Shown in pieces: positions 1 to 6,443 of a stretch of DNA of 10,138 bases (position 1 is its first letter; the number at the start of each line of letters is the position of its first letter). The notes beneath the pieces are model-generated. The model made no database searches, had not been told where the DNA came from, and saw only the letters and a program-made list of their open reading frames with translations. Origin of the DNA: Bacillota bacterium. GTDB lineage: Bacteria; Bacillota; Clostridia; Peptostreptococcales; Acidaminobacteraceae. Made by a program: the position numbers and the translations under genes. The stretch lies in contig JAEZUZ010000058.1 in the NCBI GenBank assembly GCA_023443345.1, positions 1 to 10,138 on the forward strand. The letters run 5' to 3'.

Positions 1-1060
1 GATAATGGCAGTCCTCACTCTTGCAAGAGACTTTGACGACTTAAGAAATAAGCTTTCAAAGATGATTGTTGCATATGATGTAAATTCAAATCCTATTACT
101 GCTGGAGACTTAAAGGCTGCAGGTGCAATGTTATTAATTTTAAAAGATGCAATTAAGCCAAATTTAGTACAGACAACTGAAAACACACCAGCAATAATTC
201 ATGGAGGGCCTTTTGCAAATATAGCCCATGGTTGTAACTCTATTATTGCAACAAAAATGGCACTTTCTCTAGCAGACTATGTAGTTACAGAAGCTGGTTT
301 TGGTGCAGACCTTGGAGCGGAGAAATTTTTAAATATAAAATGTAGATATGCTGATATTATACCTTCTGCTGTAGTTATTGTAGCTAGTATTAGAGCTTTG
401 AAATTAAATGGAAATATTGAAAAAGATAAGCTAAATTCCGAAAATTTAGAAGCCTTAAAAGAAGGATTTAAAAATTTAGAAAAACATATAGAGAATATTA
501 AAACATTTAATATAACACCTATTATAAGTATAAATAGATTTCCTAGTGATACAGATAGCGAACTAGAACTTTTAAGCAATCTCATAGAAGAAATGGGAAT
601 ACAATCTTCAATTACAGAAGTGCATTCAAAGGGATCAGAAGGAGCATTAGACTTAGCTAAAAAAGTAATAGATAATTTAAATGGAAATGAGATTTCCTAT
701 ACCTATGACTTAAATATGAGAATTAAAGAGAAAATAGAAAGAGTTGCTAAAACAATCTATGGAGCAAGAGATGTAGTTTATTCTACTCAAGCAAATAGCT
801 CTATTTTAAGATTAGAAGAATTAGATCTCTATAAACTTCCAATATGTATTGCAAAAACTCAATATTCACTTTCTGATGATCCAAATAAATTGGGAAGACC
901 TCAAAATTTCGATTTTCATATATCAAAAGTTAGGATATCTAATGGAGCAGGTTTTATAGTTGTAGAGGCTGCAAATATACTTACTATGCCTGGTTTACCA
1001 AAAAAACCGGCTGCAAATGACATGGATGTAGTTGATGGAAAAGCAGTGGGATTGTTTTAA
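1..1060 (+). CDS. fhs: Formate-tetrahydrofolate ligase, C-terminal part (5' end outside window)
   Basis: This enzyme joins formate to tetrahydrofolate using ATP, giving 10-formyl-THF for one-carbon metabolism in the cytoplasm; in acetogens and many anaerobes it is the formate entry step. The reading frame is open from the first base, and the ATG at position 5 falls inside the conserved family region (it reads MAVLTLARDFDDL), so it is not the real start. The family is usually about 556 residues; about 350 are present here. Visible signatures are KDAIKPNLVQTTENTP followed by GGPFANIAHGCNS (about residues 68-79 counted from the internal Met), then ADYVVTEAGFGADLGAEKF, and a typical end TMPGLPKKPAA. 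No frameshift is seen. The stop codon TAA (1058-1060) shares its last base with the rlmN start, so the two genes are probably cotranscribed and translationally coupled. The call is firm; only the upstream part is unseen. Confidence 0.97.
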   Translation, partial: IMAVLTLARDFDDLRNKLSKMIVAYDVNSNPITAGDLKAAGAMLLILKDAIKPNLVQTTENTPAIIHGGPFANIAHGCNSIIATKMALSLADYVVTEAGFGADLGAEKFLNIKCRYADIIPSAVVIVASIRALKLNGNIEKDKLNSENLEALKEGFKNLEKHIENIKTFNITPIISINRFPSDTDSELELLSNLIEEMGIQSSITEVHSKGSEGALDLAKKVIDNLNGNEISYTYDLNMRIKEKIERVAKTIYGARDVVYSTQANSSILRLEELDLYKLPICIAKTQYSLSDDPNKLGRPQNFDFHISKVRISNGAGFIVVEAANILTMPGLPKKPAANDMDVVDGKAVGLF

Positions 1061-2082
1061 TGGATAGAAATATTTGTGGATATACTCAGCAAGAGTTGCA
1101 AGAAAAATTATCTAAGTTTCCAAAATTTAGATCTAAACAAGTTTTCAATTGGATTCATAACAAACTTATAAGCAGTTATAATCAAGCAAGTAATTTAGGC
1201 AAAGAATTGACAAAATACTTAGAAGAAAATTTTAGTTTGAATAATGTAGAAATTGAATACGAACTCCATAGTAAATTGGATTCAACTTCCAAATATTTAT
1301 TTAAATTATACGATGCTTCAATAGTTGAAGGAGTTATACTTCCATACAGACATGGAAGAACATTTTGCATAAGTACTCAAGTGGGTTGTAAAAGAGGCTG
1401 TATATTTTGTGCTTCAACCAAAAATGGTTTATATAGAAATATAGAGACTTCTGAATTATTAGAGATGTACTATCTGATGAAGAGGAGATATAGGGATTTA
1501 AATCATTTAGTATTTATGGGAAGTGGAGAGCCTATGGATAACTATGAAAGTGTAATTAAGATGATAAATATTCTTCATGATCCTCAGGGACAAAATCTAA
1601 GTTATAGAAATATCACTATATCTACATGTGGAGTAATAGAGGGGATATATAAACTAGCTGATGAAGGAATTCCTGTGACATTAAGTATTAGCTTACATGA
1701 AGCTATACAAGAAAAGAGAAGTTTACTTATGCCAGTAGCTAGAATATATAATTTAGATCAACTCAGTAAATCTATCGATTACTATATGAATAAAACTAAG
1801 AGGAGAGTTTCTCTAGAATATACTCTTATTAAAGATAGCAATGACTCTGATCAAGATCTAAAAGCAATAAGAGATTTTATAAATAAAAGAGATATACATG
1901 TAAATGTTATTGCATTAAACCCCATAGATGAAGTAAAATTAAAAGAACCAGATAAAATATATTTAAATAAGTTTGTCCGAAGTCTTGAACAAATGGGTAT
2001 AAATGCTACAATAAGAAGAGAGATGGGGCGAGATATAAAAGGCTCCTGTGGGCAATTAAAAAATAAATTTATTAAATCATAA
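1060..2082 (+). CDS. rlmN: Dual-specificity rRNA/tRNA adenine-C2 methyltransferase RlmN (radical SAM)
   Basis: RlmN methylates C2 of adenine 2503 in 23S rRNA, and in studied bacteria also A37 of some tRNAs, through a radical SAM and methyl-cysteine mechanism. The 340-residue length is normal. The [4Fe-4S] motif CxxxCxxC is at C110, C114 and C117. The two mechanistic cysteines of the family match C103 (in CISTQVGC) and C330 (in the C-terminal GSCGQL). The SAM-contacting GEP motif is at 156-158, and the VEGVILPY strand (89-96) is typical. C103 and C330 keep the RlmN pattern. Cfr resistance methyltransferases share the fold, but the general sequence and housekeeping context favour RlmN. The start overlaps the fhs stop (TAATG) and has no good Shine-Dalgarno site, which suggests re-initiation by ribosomes finishing fhs. 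Confidence 0.95.
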   Translation: MDRNICGYTQQELQEKLSKFPKFRSKQVFNWIHNKLISSYNQASNLGKELTKYLEENFSLNNVEIEYELHSKLDSTSKYLFKLYDASIVEGVILPYRHGRTFCISTQVGCKRGCIFCASTKNGLYRNIETSELLEMYYLMKRRYRDLNHLVFMGSGEPMDNYESVIKMINILHDPQGQNLSYRNITISTCGVIEGIYKLADEGIPVTLSISLHEAIQEKRSLLMPVARIYNLDQLSKSIDYYMNKTKRRVSLEYTLIKDSNDSDQDLKAIRDFINKRDIHVNVIALNPIDEVKLKEPDKIYLNKFVRSLEQMGINATIRREMGRDIKGSCGQLKNKFIKS

Positions 2083-2094
2083 AATAAAGTAATT

Positions 2095-2100
2095 GGAGGA
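2095..2100 (+). promoter_or_regulatory. Ribosome binding site that fixes the start at 2105
   Basis: GGAGGA lies five to six bases before the ATG at 2105. The frame is also open from a TTG at 2093, but that codon overlaps this Shine-Dalgarno site and has none of its own. The TTG start would add four residues (MEDF) before the conserved MVKVITGEKG. The ATG at 2105 is therefore the better start. Confidence 0.8.
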
Positions 2101-2104
2101 TTTC

Positions 2105-2521
2105 ATGGTAAAAGTTATCACTGGCGAAAAAGGAATGGGTAAATCTAAGAAGATGGTAGAAATGGCTAACAACCATGCCAAAGAAGTACAGGGCAATATT
2201 GTATTTATTGATGATGACAATAGAATAATGTACGAATTGGATTCAAGTATTAGATTTGTAAATTTGACAGAATATGCTGTTGATTCACACGCTTCATTTT
2301 ATGGATTTGTATGTGGAATGATTTCAAGCAATTATGATATTGAAGAATTCTATGTTGATGGATTAGCTTCTATGAGCAATTTAGAACCTGATAAACTAGA
2401 TGAACTTATTCGTGAAATCTCAAAATTATCAGAAGAGAGAAATATCGATTTTTATCTATGCTTTAATGCAGAAGAAGACAGATTATCAGATTACATAAAA
2501 GGTATGATATATCAAATATAA
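2105..2521 (+). CDS. Small Walker A ATP-binding protein of unknown function
   Basis: This 138-residue cytoplasmic protein starts almost directly with a P-loop, GEKGMGKS (residues 7-14). A short strand ending in acidic residues, VFIDDD (33-38), follows, and then a Walker B-like strand FYVDG with D85. There is no signal peptide or membrane segment. From memory, similar short proteins occur in Clostridia and are often named ATP-binding or 'twitching motility PilT-like', but nothing here supports a link to pili: the protein is far shorter than PilT and lacks its other boxes. The size and simple P-loop would suit a small NTPase or nucleotide-dependent regulator, which is inference only. It lies 22 bases after rlmN and just before a terminator, so it is probably the last gene of the fhs-rlmN unit. 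No catalytic activity can be assigned. Confidence 0.8.
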   Translation: MVKVITGEKGMGKSKKMVEMANNHAKEVQGNIVFIDDDNRIMYELDSSIRFVNLTEYAVDSHASFYGFVCGMISSNYDIEEFYVDGLASMSNLEPDKLDELIREISKLSEERNIDFYLCFNAEEDRLSDYIKGMIYQI

Positions 2522-2543
2522 TATCTTCTTATATTAAGTTTAT

Positions 2544-2577
2544 AAACAGTAAATCTAAAAGGTTTACTGTTTTTTAT
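2544..2577 (+). terminator. Rho-independent terminator of the fhs-rlmN-ATPase unit
   Basis: Bases 2544-2555 pair with 2561-2572, giving a 12-bp stem with one G-T wobble and a five-base loop TAAAA. The 3' arm runs into TTTTTATTT. It lies 23 bases after the stop codon at 2521. The stem is fairly AT-rich, so the strength is uncertain, but position and form are right. Confidence 0.8.
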
Positions 2578-2589
2578 TTAAATAAAAAA
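2570..2589. repeat. 20-bp perfect palindrome shared by the two terminators
   Basis: Positions 2570-2589 read the same on both strands (six T, ATTTAAAT, six A). The left half supplies the T-tract of the + strand terminator. On the other strand the right half supplies the T-tract of the dps terminator. One compact A/T block therefore serves both directions. Confidence 0.75.
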
Positions 2590-2605
2590 GCTGGCTGAGC
2601 CAGCT
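2578..2605 (-). terminator. dps: Rho-independent terminator of dps
   Basis: On the - strand AGCTGGC and GCCAGCT form a 7-bp GC-rich stem (2589-2595 with 2599-2605) around a three-base loop TCA. A run of T residues then TATTT follows (2578-2588 on the + strand). It lies about 31 bases after the dps stop and faces the + strand terminator. Read on the + strand the hairpin would have no T-tract after it, so the orientation is clear. Confidence 0.88.
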
Positions 2606-2636
2606 CAATATTTTGGTGGATTATTGTTTTCTTTAA

Positions 2637-3062
2637 TTACTCCAACATGCTTTGCATGAACCAGATTTCTTTGTCATAATCTGCAACATGATCTTCCATC
2701 ATAGCAACTAGAGTAAAGTTATCTTTTTCATCAGCTTCTTCACGAATTTCAACCGCTAATTTTCTCATTGTTTCTACATACTTAAGAGCTAATTCAATAG
2801 CTTCTTTAGTTGTGTAATCTTTTGCTTCAAGATTTTGTAGAGTATTCAATGCTTCATAGTCTTTTAGTGTAGATTTAGGCATTACACCTTGCATTTTTTG
2901 TAATTCAGCAACTGCATCAAACTTTTCAAATGCTCCATCATATAGGTCTTCAAGATATTCATGTACTTGTTTAAATGCAAGTCCCTTAACATTCCAATGT
3001 AAATTATGTAGGTAGAAATTACCAACAGCTAGATTTGATAGATAAATATCTAAATTTTTCAT
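2637..3062 (-). CDS. dps: Dps/ferritin-like DNA-protection and iron-storage protein
   Basis: Dps proteins form 12-subunit cages that oxidise Fe2+ with peroxide and store the iron, protecting DNA during oxidative stress. This 141-residue protein covers the four-helix ferritin-like core with little N-terminal tail. Expected ferroxidase residues are seen by matching family spacing: H22 in LHWNVKG, H34 in VHEYLEDLYD, E38 (often Asp), D49 and E53 in FDAVAE. The short start (MKNLDIYLSNLAVGN) lacks the lysine-rich tail that Escherichia coli Dps uses for DNA binding, so DNA binding is doubtful; peroxide and iron detoxification is the safer role. The start is well set by AGGAGG six bases upstream (3069-3074 on the + strand). 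The gene is alone on its strand, with its own terminator, and is divergent from the radical SAM operon. In anaerobes dps is often controlled by PerR, but I see no convincing box. Confidence 0.93.
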   Translation of the reverse strand: MKNLDIYLSNLAVGNFYLHNLHWNVKGLAFKQVHEYLEDLYDGAFEKFDAVAELQKMQGVMPKSTLKDYEALNTLQNLEAKDYTTKEAIELALKYVETMRKLAVEIREEADEKDNFTLVAMMEDHVADYDKEIWFMQSMLE

Positions 3063-3199
3063 GTTTCTCCTCCTTAATTATTTTAAATTTTGTATTCATA
3101 ATATACCCCAAACTGCTATATATACACTTAAAATCAAAAAAAATAGTAAAATTTATATAAAGTTTTTTTATAAGCTATCTAAAGTTCAAGCGATATAAA

Positions 3200-3210
3200 T
3201 ATGATATAAT
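3200..3210 (+). promoter_or_regulatory. Extended -10 promoter of the radical SAM-relQ-gmk-priA operon
   Basis: TATGATATAAT contains the Gram-positive extended -10 element TRTGn followed by a perfect TATAAT (3205-3210). No convincing -35 hexamer lies 16-18 bases upstream, which is usual for extended -10 promoters. A-rich and T-rich runs at about 3136-3170 could add UP-element or curvature effects. The predicted transcription start, about 3216-3218, coincides with the ATG at 3218. This is a housekeeping sigma-A type site by its sequence. Confidence 0.7.
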
Positions 3211-3217
3211 TTATTGT

Positions 3218-4177
3218 ATGGGATCTTATTACAAATTTTCACAATATTTAAAAGATTTATATGGTGAAAAGGTATATAAATTGCCAATTGCTGTAAAGGG
3301 GACTTGTCCAAATAGGGACCCTATTACAGGAAAAGGGGGATGTACCTTTTGTGCTGAAGATGCACAGACTCAACATCTTTTAAGTGATGAATTAACTATA
3401 AAGCAACAGTTAAAAATAAATAGAGATTATATTGGAAATAGATATGGCGCCAAAAAATTTATAAGCTATTTCCAAAATTATACAGCTACCTTTAGAGAGC
3501 CAGAAATAATTAGAGACATGGTTATACAGGCTATAGAAGAAGATATAGTTGAGGTATGTCTTTCAACTAGACCAGATTGTGTTGAAGAGGAAGTCTTAGA
3601 TGTCCTTAGTGATATAAAAGCCAAGATGAATGTAAATATTACTTTAGAGCTTGGCCTTCAGTCTGTAAATGATAGGACACTTTTAGAAATAAGAAGAGGA
3701 CACACTCTTGAAGATTACATAGATGCAGTAAAAAGGATAAAAAAGAGAGGTTTTTTTGTAGGAACTCACATTATTGCAAATCTTCCAGGAGATGGATATG
3801 ACGAGGTCATAAGAGCGGCAAAATTATTTAGTGAACTAGATATAGATAGAGTAAAATTACACTCTTTATATATATCTAGAACTAGCCAGTTAGCAGAGCT
3901 TTATTTGTCAAATAAAATTGATATGAAGACCCATCATGATTATCTAAATAGACTACTGTTATTTATATATCATCTCAAAAAGACAATTGCATTAGAGCGT
4001 TTTTTTGCAAGAGCTCCAGAGGGAGATGCACTTTTTTGTAACTGGAATCATTCGTGGAGATATCTTCAAAATACAATCGAAGAGTTGCTAGTAGAAAAAG
4101 ATATTAAACAAGGAGATTATTATGAATCAAAGACAGGAATGGGATCAATTATTAATTCCATACAATCAGGCTGTTGA
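3218..4177 (+). CDS. TIGR01212-family radical SAM protein (YhcC/YtqA-like)
   Basis: This 319-residue protein belongs by recognition to the YhcC/YtqA group of radical SAM enzymes. The cluster cysteines have the spaced form C-x11-C-x2-C (C30, C42, C45, in TCPNRD and GGCTFC), as in Elp3-like proteins, rather than the common CxxxCxxC. Other family marks are FISYFQNYT (81-89), LSTRPDC (115-121), TLELGLQS (142-149) and the RRGHT stretch (159-163). The substrate is not established for the family here; a Bacillus member, ytqA, sits beside a tRNA wobble-uridine methyltransferase gene (ytqB), so a tRNA modification role is conceivable but is inference. The family usually ends near the KDIKQGDYYE stretch; the last 15 or so residues here are encoded inside the relQ overlap. 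The ATG has no Shine-Dalgarno site, and no better start exists, because the family core begins within a few residues. It is the first gene of a seven-gene operon. Confidence 0.9.
   Translation: MGSYYKFSQYLKDLYGEKVYKLPIAVKGTCPNRDPITGKGGCTFCAEDAQTQHLLSDELTIKQQLKINRDYIGNRYGAKKFISYFQNYTATFREPEIIRDMVIQAIEEDIVEVCLSTRPDCVEEEVLDVLSDIKAKMNVNITLELGLQSVNDRTLLEIRRGHTLEDYIDAVKRIKKRGFFVGTHIIANLPGDGYDEVIRAAKLFSELDIDRVKLHSLYISRTSQLAELYLSNKIDMKTHHDYLNRLLLFIYHLKKTIALERFFARAPEGDALFCNWNHSWRYLQNTIEELLVEKDIKQGDYYESKTGMGSIINSIQSGC
4111..4115 (+). promoter_or_regulatory. Ribosome binding site for relQ inside the upstream gene
   Basis: AGGAG lies six bases before the ATG at 4122 and within the coding region of the radical SAM gene. 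It fixes the relQ start and shows that relQ is translated from its own site, despite the 56-base overlap. Confidence 0.8.
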
Positions 4178-4904
4178 AGAATTAAAGGTAAAACTTAAAG
4201 CTATAAGAAATGGCTTTAGAAATGCAGGTGAATATTCTCCAATTGAGTTTGTAACTGGAAGGGTTAAAAAAGTATCAAGTATTATAGCAAAGGCAAAACT
4301 TAGAAATGTCGATTTAGAGCATATTGAAGATGAGATAGAAGACATTGCAGGTATAAGAATAATGTGCCAGCTAGTTGATGATATTTTTAGAGTTGTTGAA
4401 CTTCTTAGAAATAGGAAGGACTTTGAGATAGTCTTTGAGAACGACTATATAAATAATAAAAAAGAGAGTGGTTATCAATCATACCATGTTGTTATCAGAT
4501 ATCCCATTCATACAGCTTTTGGCTATAAAAATATATTAGCTGAGATACAGATTAGGACTATGGCTATGAACTTTTGGGCTACAATAGAGCATTCTCTTAA
4601 TTATAAATATAAGCACGAAGTTCCTCAGCAAATTAAAGAAAGACTAAAGACTGCAGCAGAAGCCGTCTCTATACTAGATAGAGAAATGGCAGAGATAAAA
4701 GAAGAAATTATTCTTGCTCAAGTCAGTTTTGAAAAAAATTCAAGTCTTGTAAAATATATAAGCGAGGCACTACAGAAATATAGAACAAAGAATGATATAG
4801 TAAAATATCGTGCATTTTTGCAAGAATTTTACCAACTAGTAGATGATGGTTCTTTAGAAGAGTTATACGAATTACTCGATAAGATAAACCAGGAAATGTC
4901 ATGA
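4122..4904 (+). CDS. relQ: Small alarmone synthetase RelQ, (p)ppGpp synthetase, with C-terminal extension
   Basis: RelQ (YjbM/SAS1) transfers pyrophosphate from ATP to GTP or GDP to make (p)ppGpp; it has no hydrolase domain. The protein follows Bacillus YjbM from end to end: LLIPYNQAVEELKVKLKAI near the start, SPIEFVTGRVK (39-49), the catalytic-site Asp in D74-IAGIRIMC, the G-loop ESGYQSYH (115-122) with Y118, EIQIRT (141-146) with the conserved Glu, and AMNFWATIEHSLNYKY (148-163). There are no HD, TGS or ACT domains, which excludes a long Rel. YjbM-type proteins are about 210-225 residues; this one is 260, with about 50 extra residues (209-260) predicted to be helical and partly acidic. It overlaps the upstream gene by 56 bases and ends in an ATGA junction with the next. 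RelQ enzymes are typically tetramers activated by pppGpp and inhibited by single-stranded RNA; whether the extension alters this is unknown. Confidence 0.95.
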   Translation: MNQRQEWDQLLIPYNQAVEELKVKLKAIRNGFRNAGEYSPIEFVTGRVKKVSSIIAKAKLRNVDLEHIEDEIEDIAGIRIMCQLVDDIFRVVELLRNRKDFEIVFENDYINNKKESGYQSYHVVIRYPIHTAFGYKNILAEIQIRTMAMNFWATIEHSLNYKYKHEVPQQIKERLKTAAEAVSILDREMAEIKEEIILAQVSFEKNSSLVKYISEALQKYRTKNDIVKYRAFLQEFYQLVDDGSLEELYELLDKINQEMS

Positions 4905-5584
4905 GAATTTTTGCAATTGCAGATCTTCATCTATCATTTAGTTCAAATAAACCCATGGAAATATTTGGAGAAAACTGGAAAAATCATTATGAAAAGATTA
5001 AAAAAAGCTGGTTAGATAGAGTTTCTAAAGATGATCTAGTTTTAGTTCCTGGTGATATATCCTGGGCGATGAATTTAGATGAGGCATATCTAGATCTGAA
5101 GTGGATAAGCGATTTGCCTGGTAAAAAAGTATTGTTAAGAGGAAATCATGACTATTGGTGGAAGTCAAAAAAAAGATTAGATGATAAATTTAGCGATATA
5201 AATTTTTTGCAAAATAATTCGTATGTTTTTAACAATGTTGCAATCTTTGGAACAAAGGGATGTGCAATATCAGACAATTTGTCAGAACATGATGAAGTTT
5301 TAATAAATAGAGAAATTATAAGATTGGAATTGAGTCTAAATAGTCTAAAGGATAAAAAAATAGATAGAAAGATATGTATCATGCACTATCCTCCAATTCT
5401 TAAAGGAATTAAAGAATATAGGTTTGTTGAGATATTTAATAAATATGGTGTAGATTGTGTTGTATATGGCCATCTTCACAATAAAAACAATTTTGAACAG
5501 GCAATTGTTGGAAGACATAATGGTATAGACTACTATCTAGTTAGCTCAGATTACTTAGATTTTAAAGTAGAGGAAATAATATGA
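4901..5584 (+). CDS. Calcineurin-like metallophosphoesterase, substrate unknown
   Basis: This 227-residue cytoplasmic protein has the full metal-binding set of the calcineurin-like superfamily in order: DLH (D8, H10), GD (51-52), GNHD (81-84), H162 in MHYPP and GHLH (190-193). All expected metal ligands are present, so it should be an active phosphohydrolase with a two-metal centre. The long insert between DLH and GD, with GENWKNHYEKIKKSW (23-37), resembles the COG1768-type 'predicted phosphohydrolase' group, for which I know no firm substrate. It joins relQ by an ATGA overlap (4901-4904) and yicC by another (5581-5584), so it is translationally coupled to both. The position between an alarmone synthetase and an RNA enzyme suggests a nucleotide or RNA phosphoester substrate, but that is inference. 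There is no signal peptide or membrane segment. Confidence 0.9.
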   Translation: MRIFAIADLHLSFSSNKPMEIFGENWKNHYEKIKKSWLDRVSKDDLVLVPGDISWAMNLDEAYLDLKWISDLPGKKVLLRGNHDYWWKSKKRLDDKFSDINFLQNNSYVFNNVAIFGTKGCAISDNLSEHDEVLINREIIRLELSLNSLKDKKIDRKICIMHYPPILKGIKEYRFVEIFNKYGVDCVVYGHLHNKNNFEQAIVGRHNGIDYYLVSSDYLDFKVEEII

Positions 5585-6441
5585 ATAGTATGAGTGGATT
5601 TTCAAGCTCTAGTATTGAAAGCAATGGAAAGCTTATCGAAATGGAAATTAATTGTGTTAATTCAAGATTTATTGAAATAAACACAAATATACATGTAAGG
5701 GCTGTTGGTTTACAGGAAAAAGTTGTAAATAGAATAAAACAGCAATTTAAAAGAGGAAAGTTCAATATTAGAGTAAATTTGACAAATTTAGCAAGTGAAA
5801 ATAACTTTGAAAATAGTCAATTACTTGAAAGAAGTTATAGTGAACTACAAAAATTTTCTAATTCTATTGCTTTAGATAGTTCTATCTCACTACAAAATAT
5901 AATAAGTTATTCACATTTAATCAAAAATGAAAATGCTCAAGATGATAGCTTGATTGAAAAGACACTTGAACTATTAGATATATGTATTTGTAAACTTATA
6001 GAGATGAGAGAAACAGAAGGTAAATTTATAATAGAATGTATAAAAAATTACATCAGTGAGATTGAAGAAAAACTTCAAGAGGTCTATAATTCTACAAAAG
6101 ATATATCACAAAATAGATTTAATCGATTAAAAGAAGATGTATCTAAGCTTATTCAAGAGAATAATATCGATACTCAGAGACTTTATTTAGAGCTTGCATT
6201 AGTCCTTGAAAAAGAAGAGATAACAGAGGAAATAGATAGACTTAAAAGTCATATTTTTCAATTTAGAGAACTGCTTAAAATGGATGAAATAGGAAAAAAG
6301 GCAAAATTTCTCTGTCAAGAGATGTTGAGAGAAATCAATACCATGGGTTCTAAGACAAAGGAAGAAAATTCAATAAGAAATATTGTAGATATGAAAGTAT
6401 ATCTAGAAAAAATAAGAGAACAAGTTGAAAATTTGGAGTAA
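5581..6441 (+). CDS. yicC: YicC/YloC-family endoribonuclease
   Basis: YicC-family proteins have been reported as endoribonucleases that take part in RNA turnover. This 286-residue protein is of normal length and shows the family marks in order: an N-terminal SMSGF (3-7; usually SMTGFG), the EMRETEG stretch (141-147), ITEEIDRLKSHIFQF (214-228), GKKAKFLCQEMLREINTMGSK (238-258) and a terminal acidic and basic helix. The C-terminal half corresponds to the DUF1732 region. The N-terminal half is less conserved, and its SMSGFSSSS replaces the usual glycine after SMTGF with serine. Translation starts in an ATGA overlap with the phosphoesterase gene, with AGAGGA six bases upstream. Gmk follows after two bases. 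In Bacillus the same gene (yloC) precedes remA and gmk; remA is not in this gap. Confidence 0.93.
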   Translation: MNSMSGFSSSSIESNGKLIEMEINCVNSRFIEINTNIHVRAVGLQEKVVNRIKQQFKRGKFNIRVNLTNLASENNFENSQLLERSYSELQKFSNSIALDSSISLQNIISYSHLIKNENAQDDSLIEKTLELLDICICKLIEMRETEGKFIIECIKNYISEIEEKLQEVYNSTKDISQNRFNRLKEDVSKLIQENNIDTQRLYLELALVLEKEEITEEIDRLKSHIFQFRELLKMDEIGKKAKFLCQEMLREINTMGSKTKEENSIRNIVDMKVYLEKIREQVENLE

Positions 6442-6443
6442 TT

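Noticed and set aside
277..585. Antisense open frame inside fhs
   Set aside because: It is fully inside a well-conserved gene, has hydrophobic low-complexity composition and no ribosome site. The same applies to antisense frames at 1182-1370, 5152-5382, 5562-5765 and 6315-6542.
1060..2082. Cfr-type antibiotic resistance methyltransferase
   Set aside because: The overall sequence, length and housekeeping context fit RlmN; the shared cysteines do not by themselves indicate Cfr.
2093..2104. TTG start four codons upstream for the small ATPase
   Set aside because: The TTG overlaps the GGAGGA ribosome site that serves the ATG at 2105 and has no site of its own; the added residues are not part of the conserved start.
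3092..3106. PerR box upstream of dps
   Set aside because: The arms are only four bases and roughly half of the consensus positions match, which is weak in such AT-rich DNA. It is kept only as a low-interest observation.
4122..4177. Frameshift or programmed frameshift fusing the radical SAM gene to relQ
   Set aside because: relQ has its own Shine-Dalgarno site and a start matching YjbM, and I see no slippery heptamer next to a stop at the junction. Two separate proteins explain it better.
4122..5584. Toxic small alarmone synthetase paired with an antitoxin
   Set aside because: The synthetase is a plain RelQ/YjbM type with all usual motifs inside a housekeeping operon. The phosphoesterase is not a known toxSAS antitoxin family, and there are no signs of a mobile or defence region.
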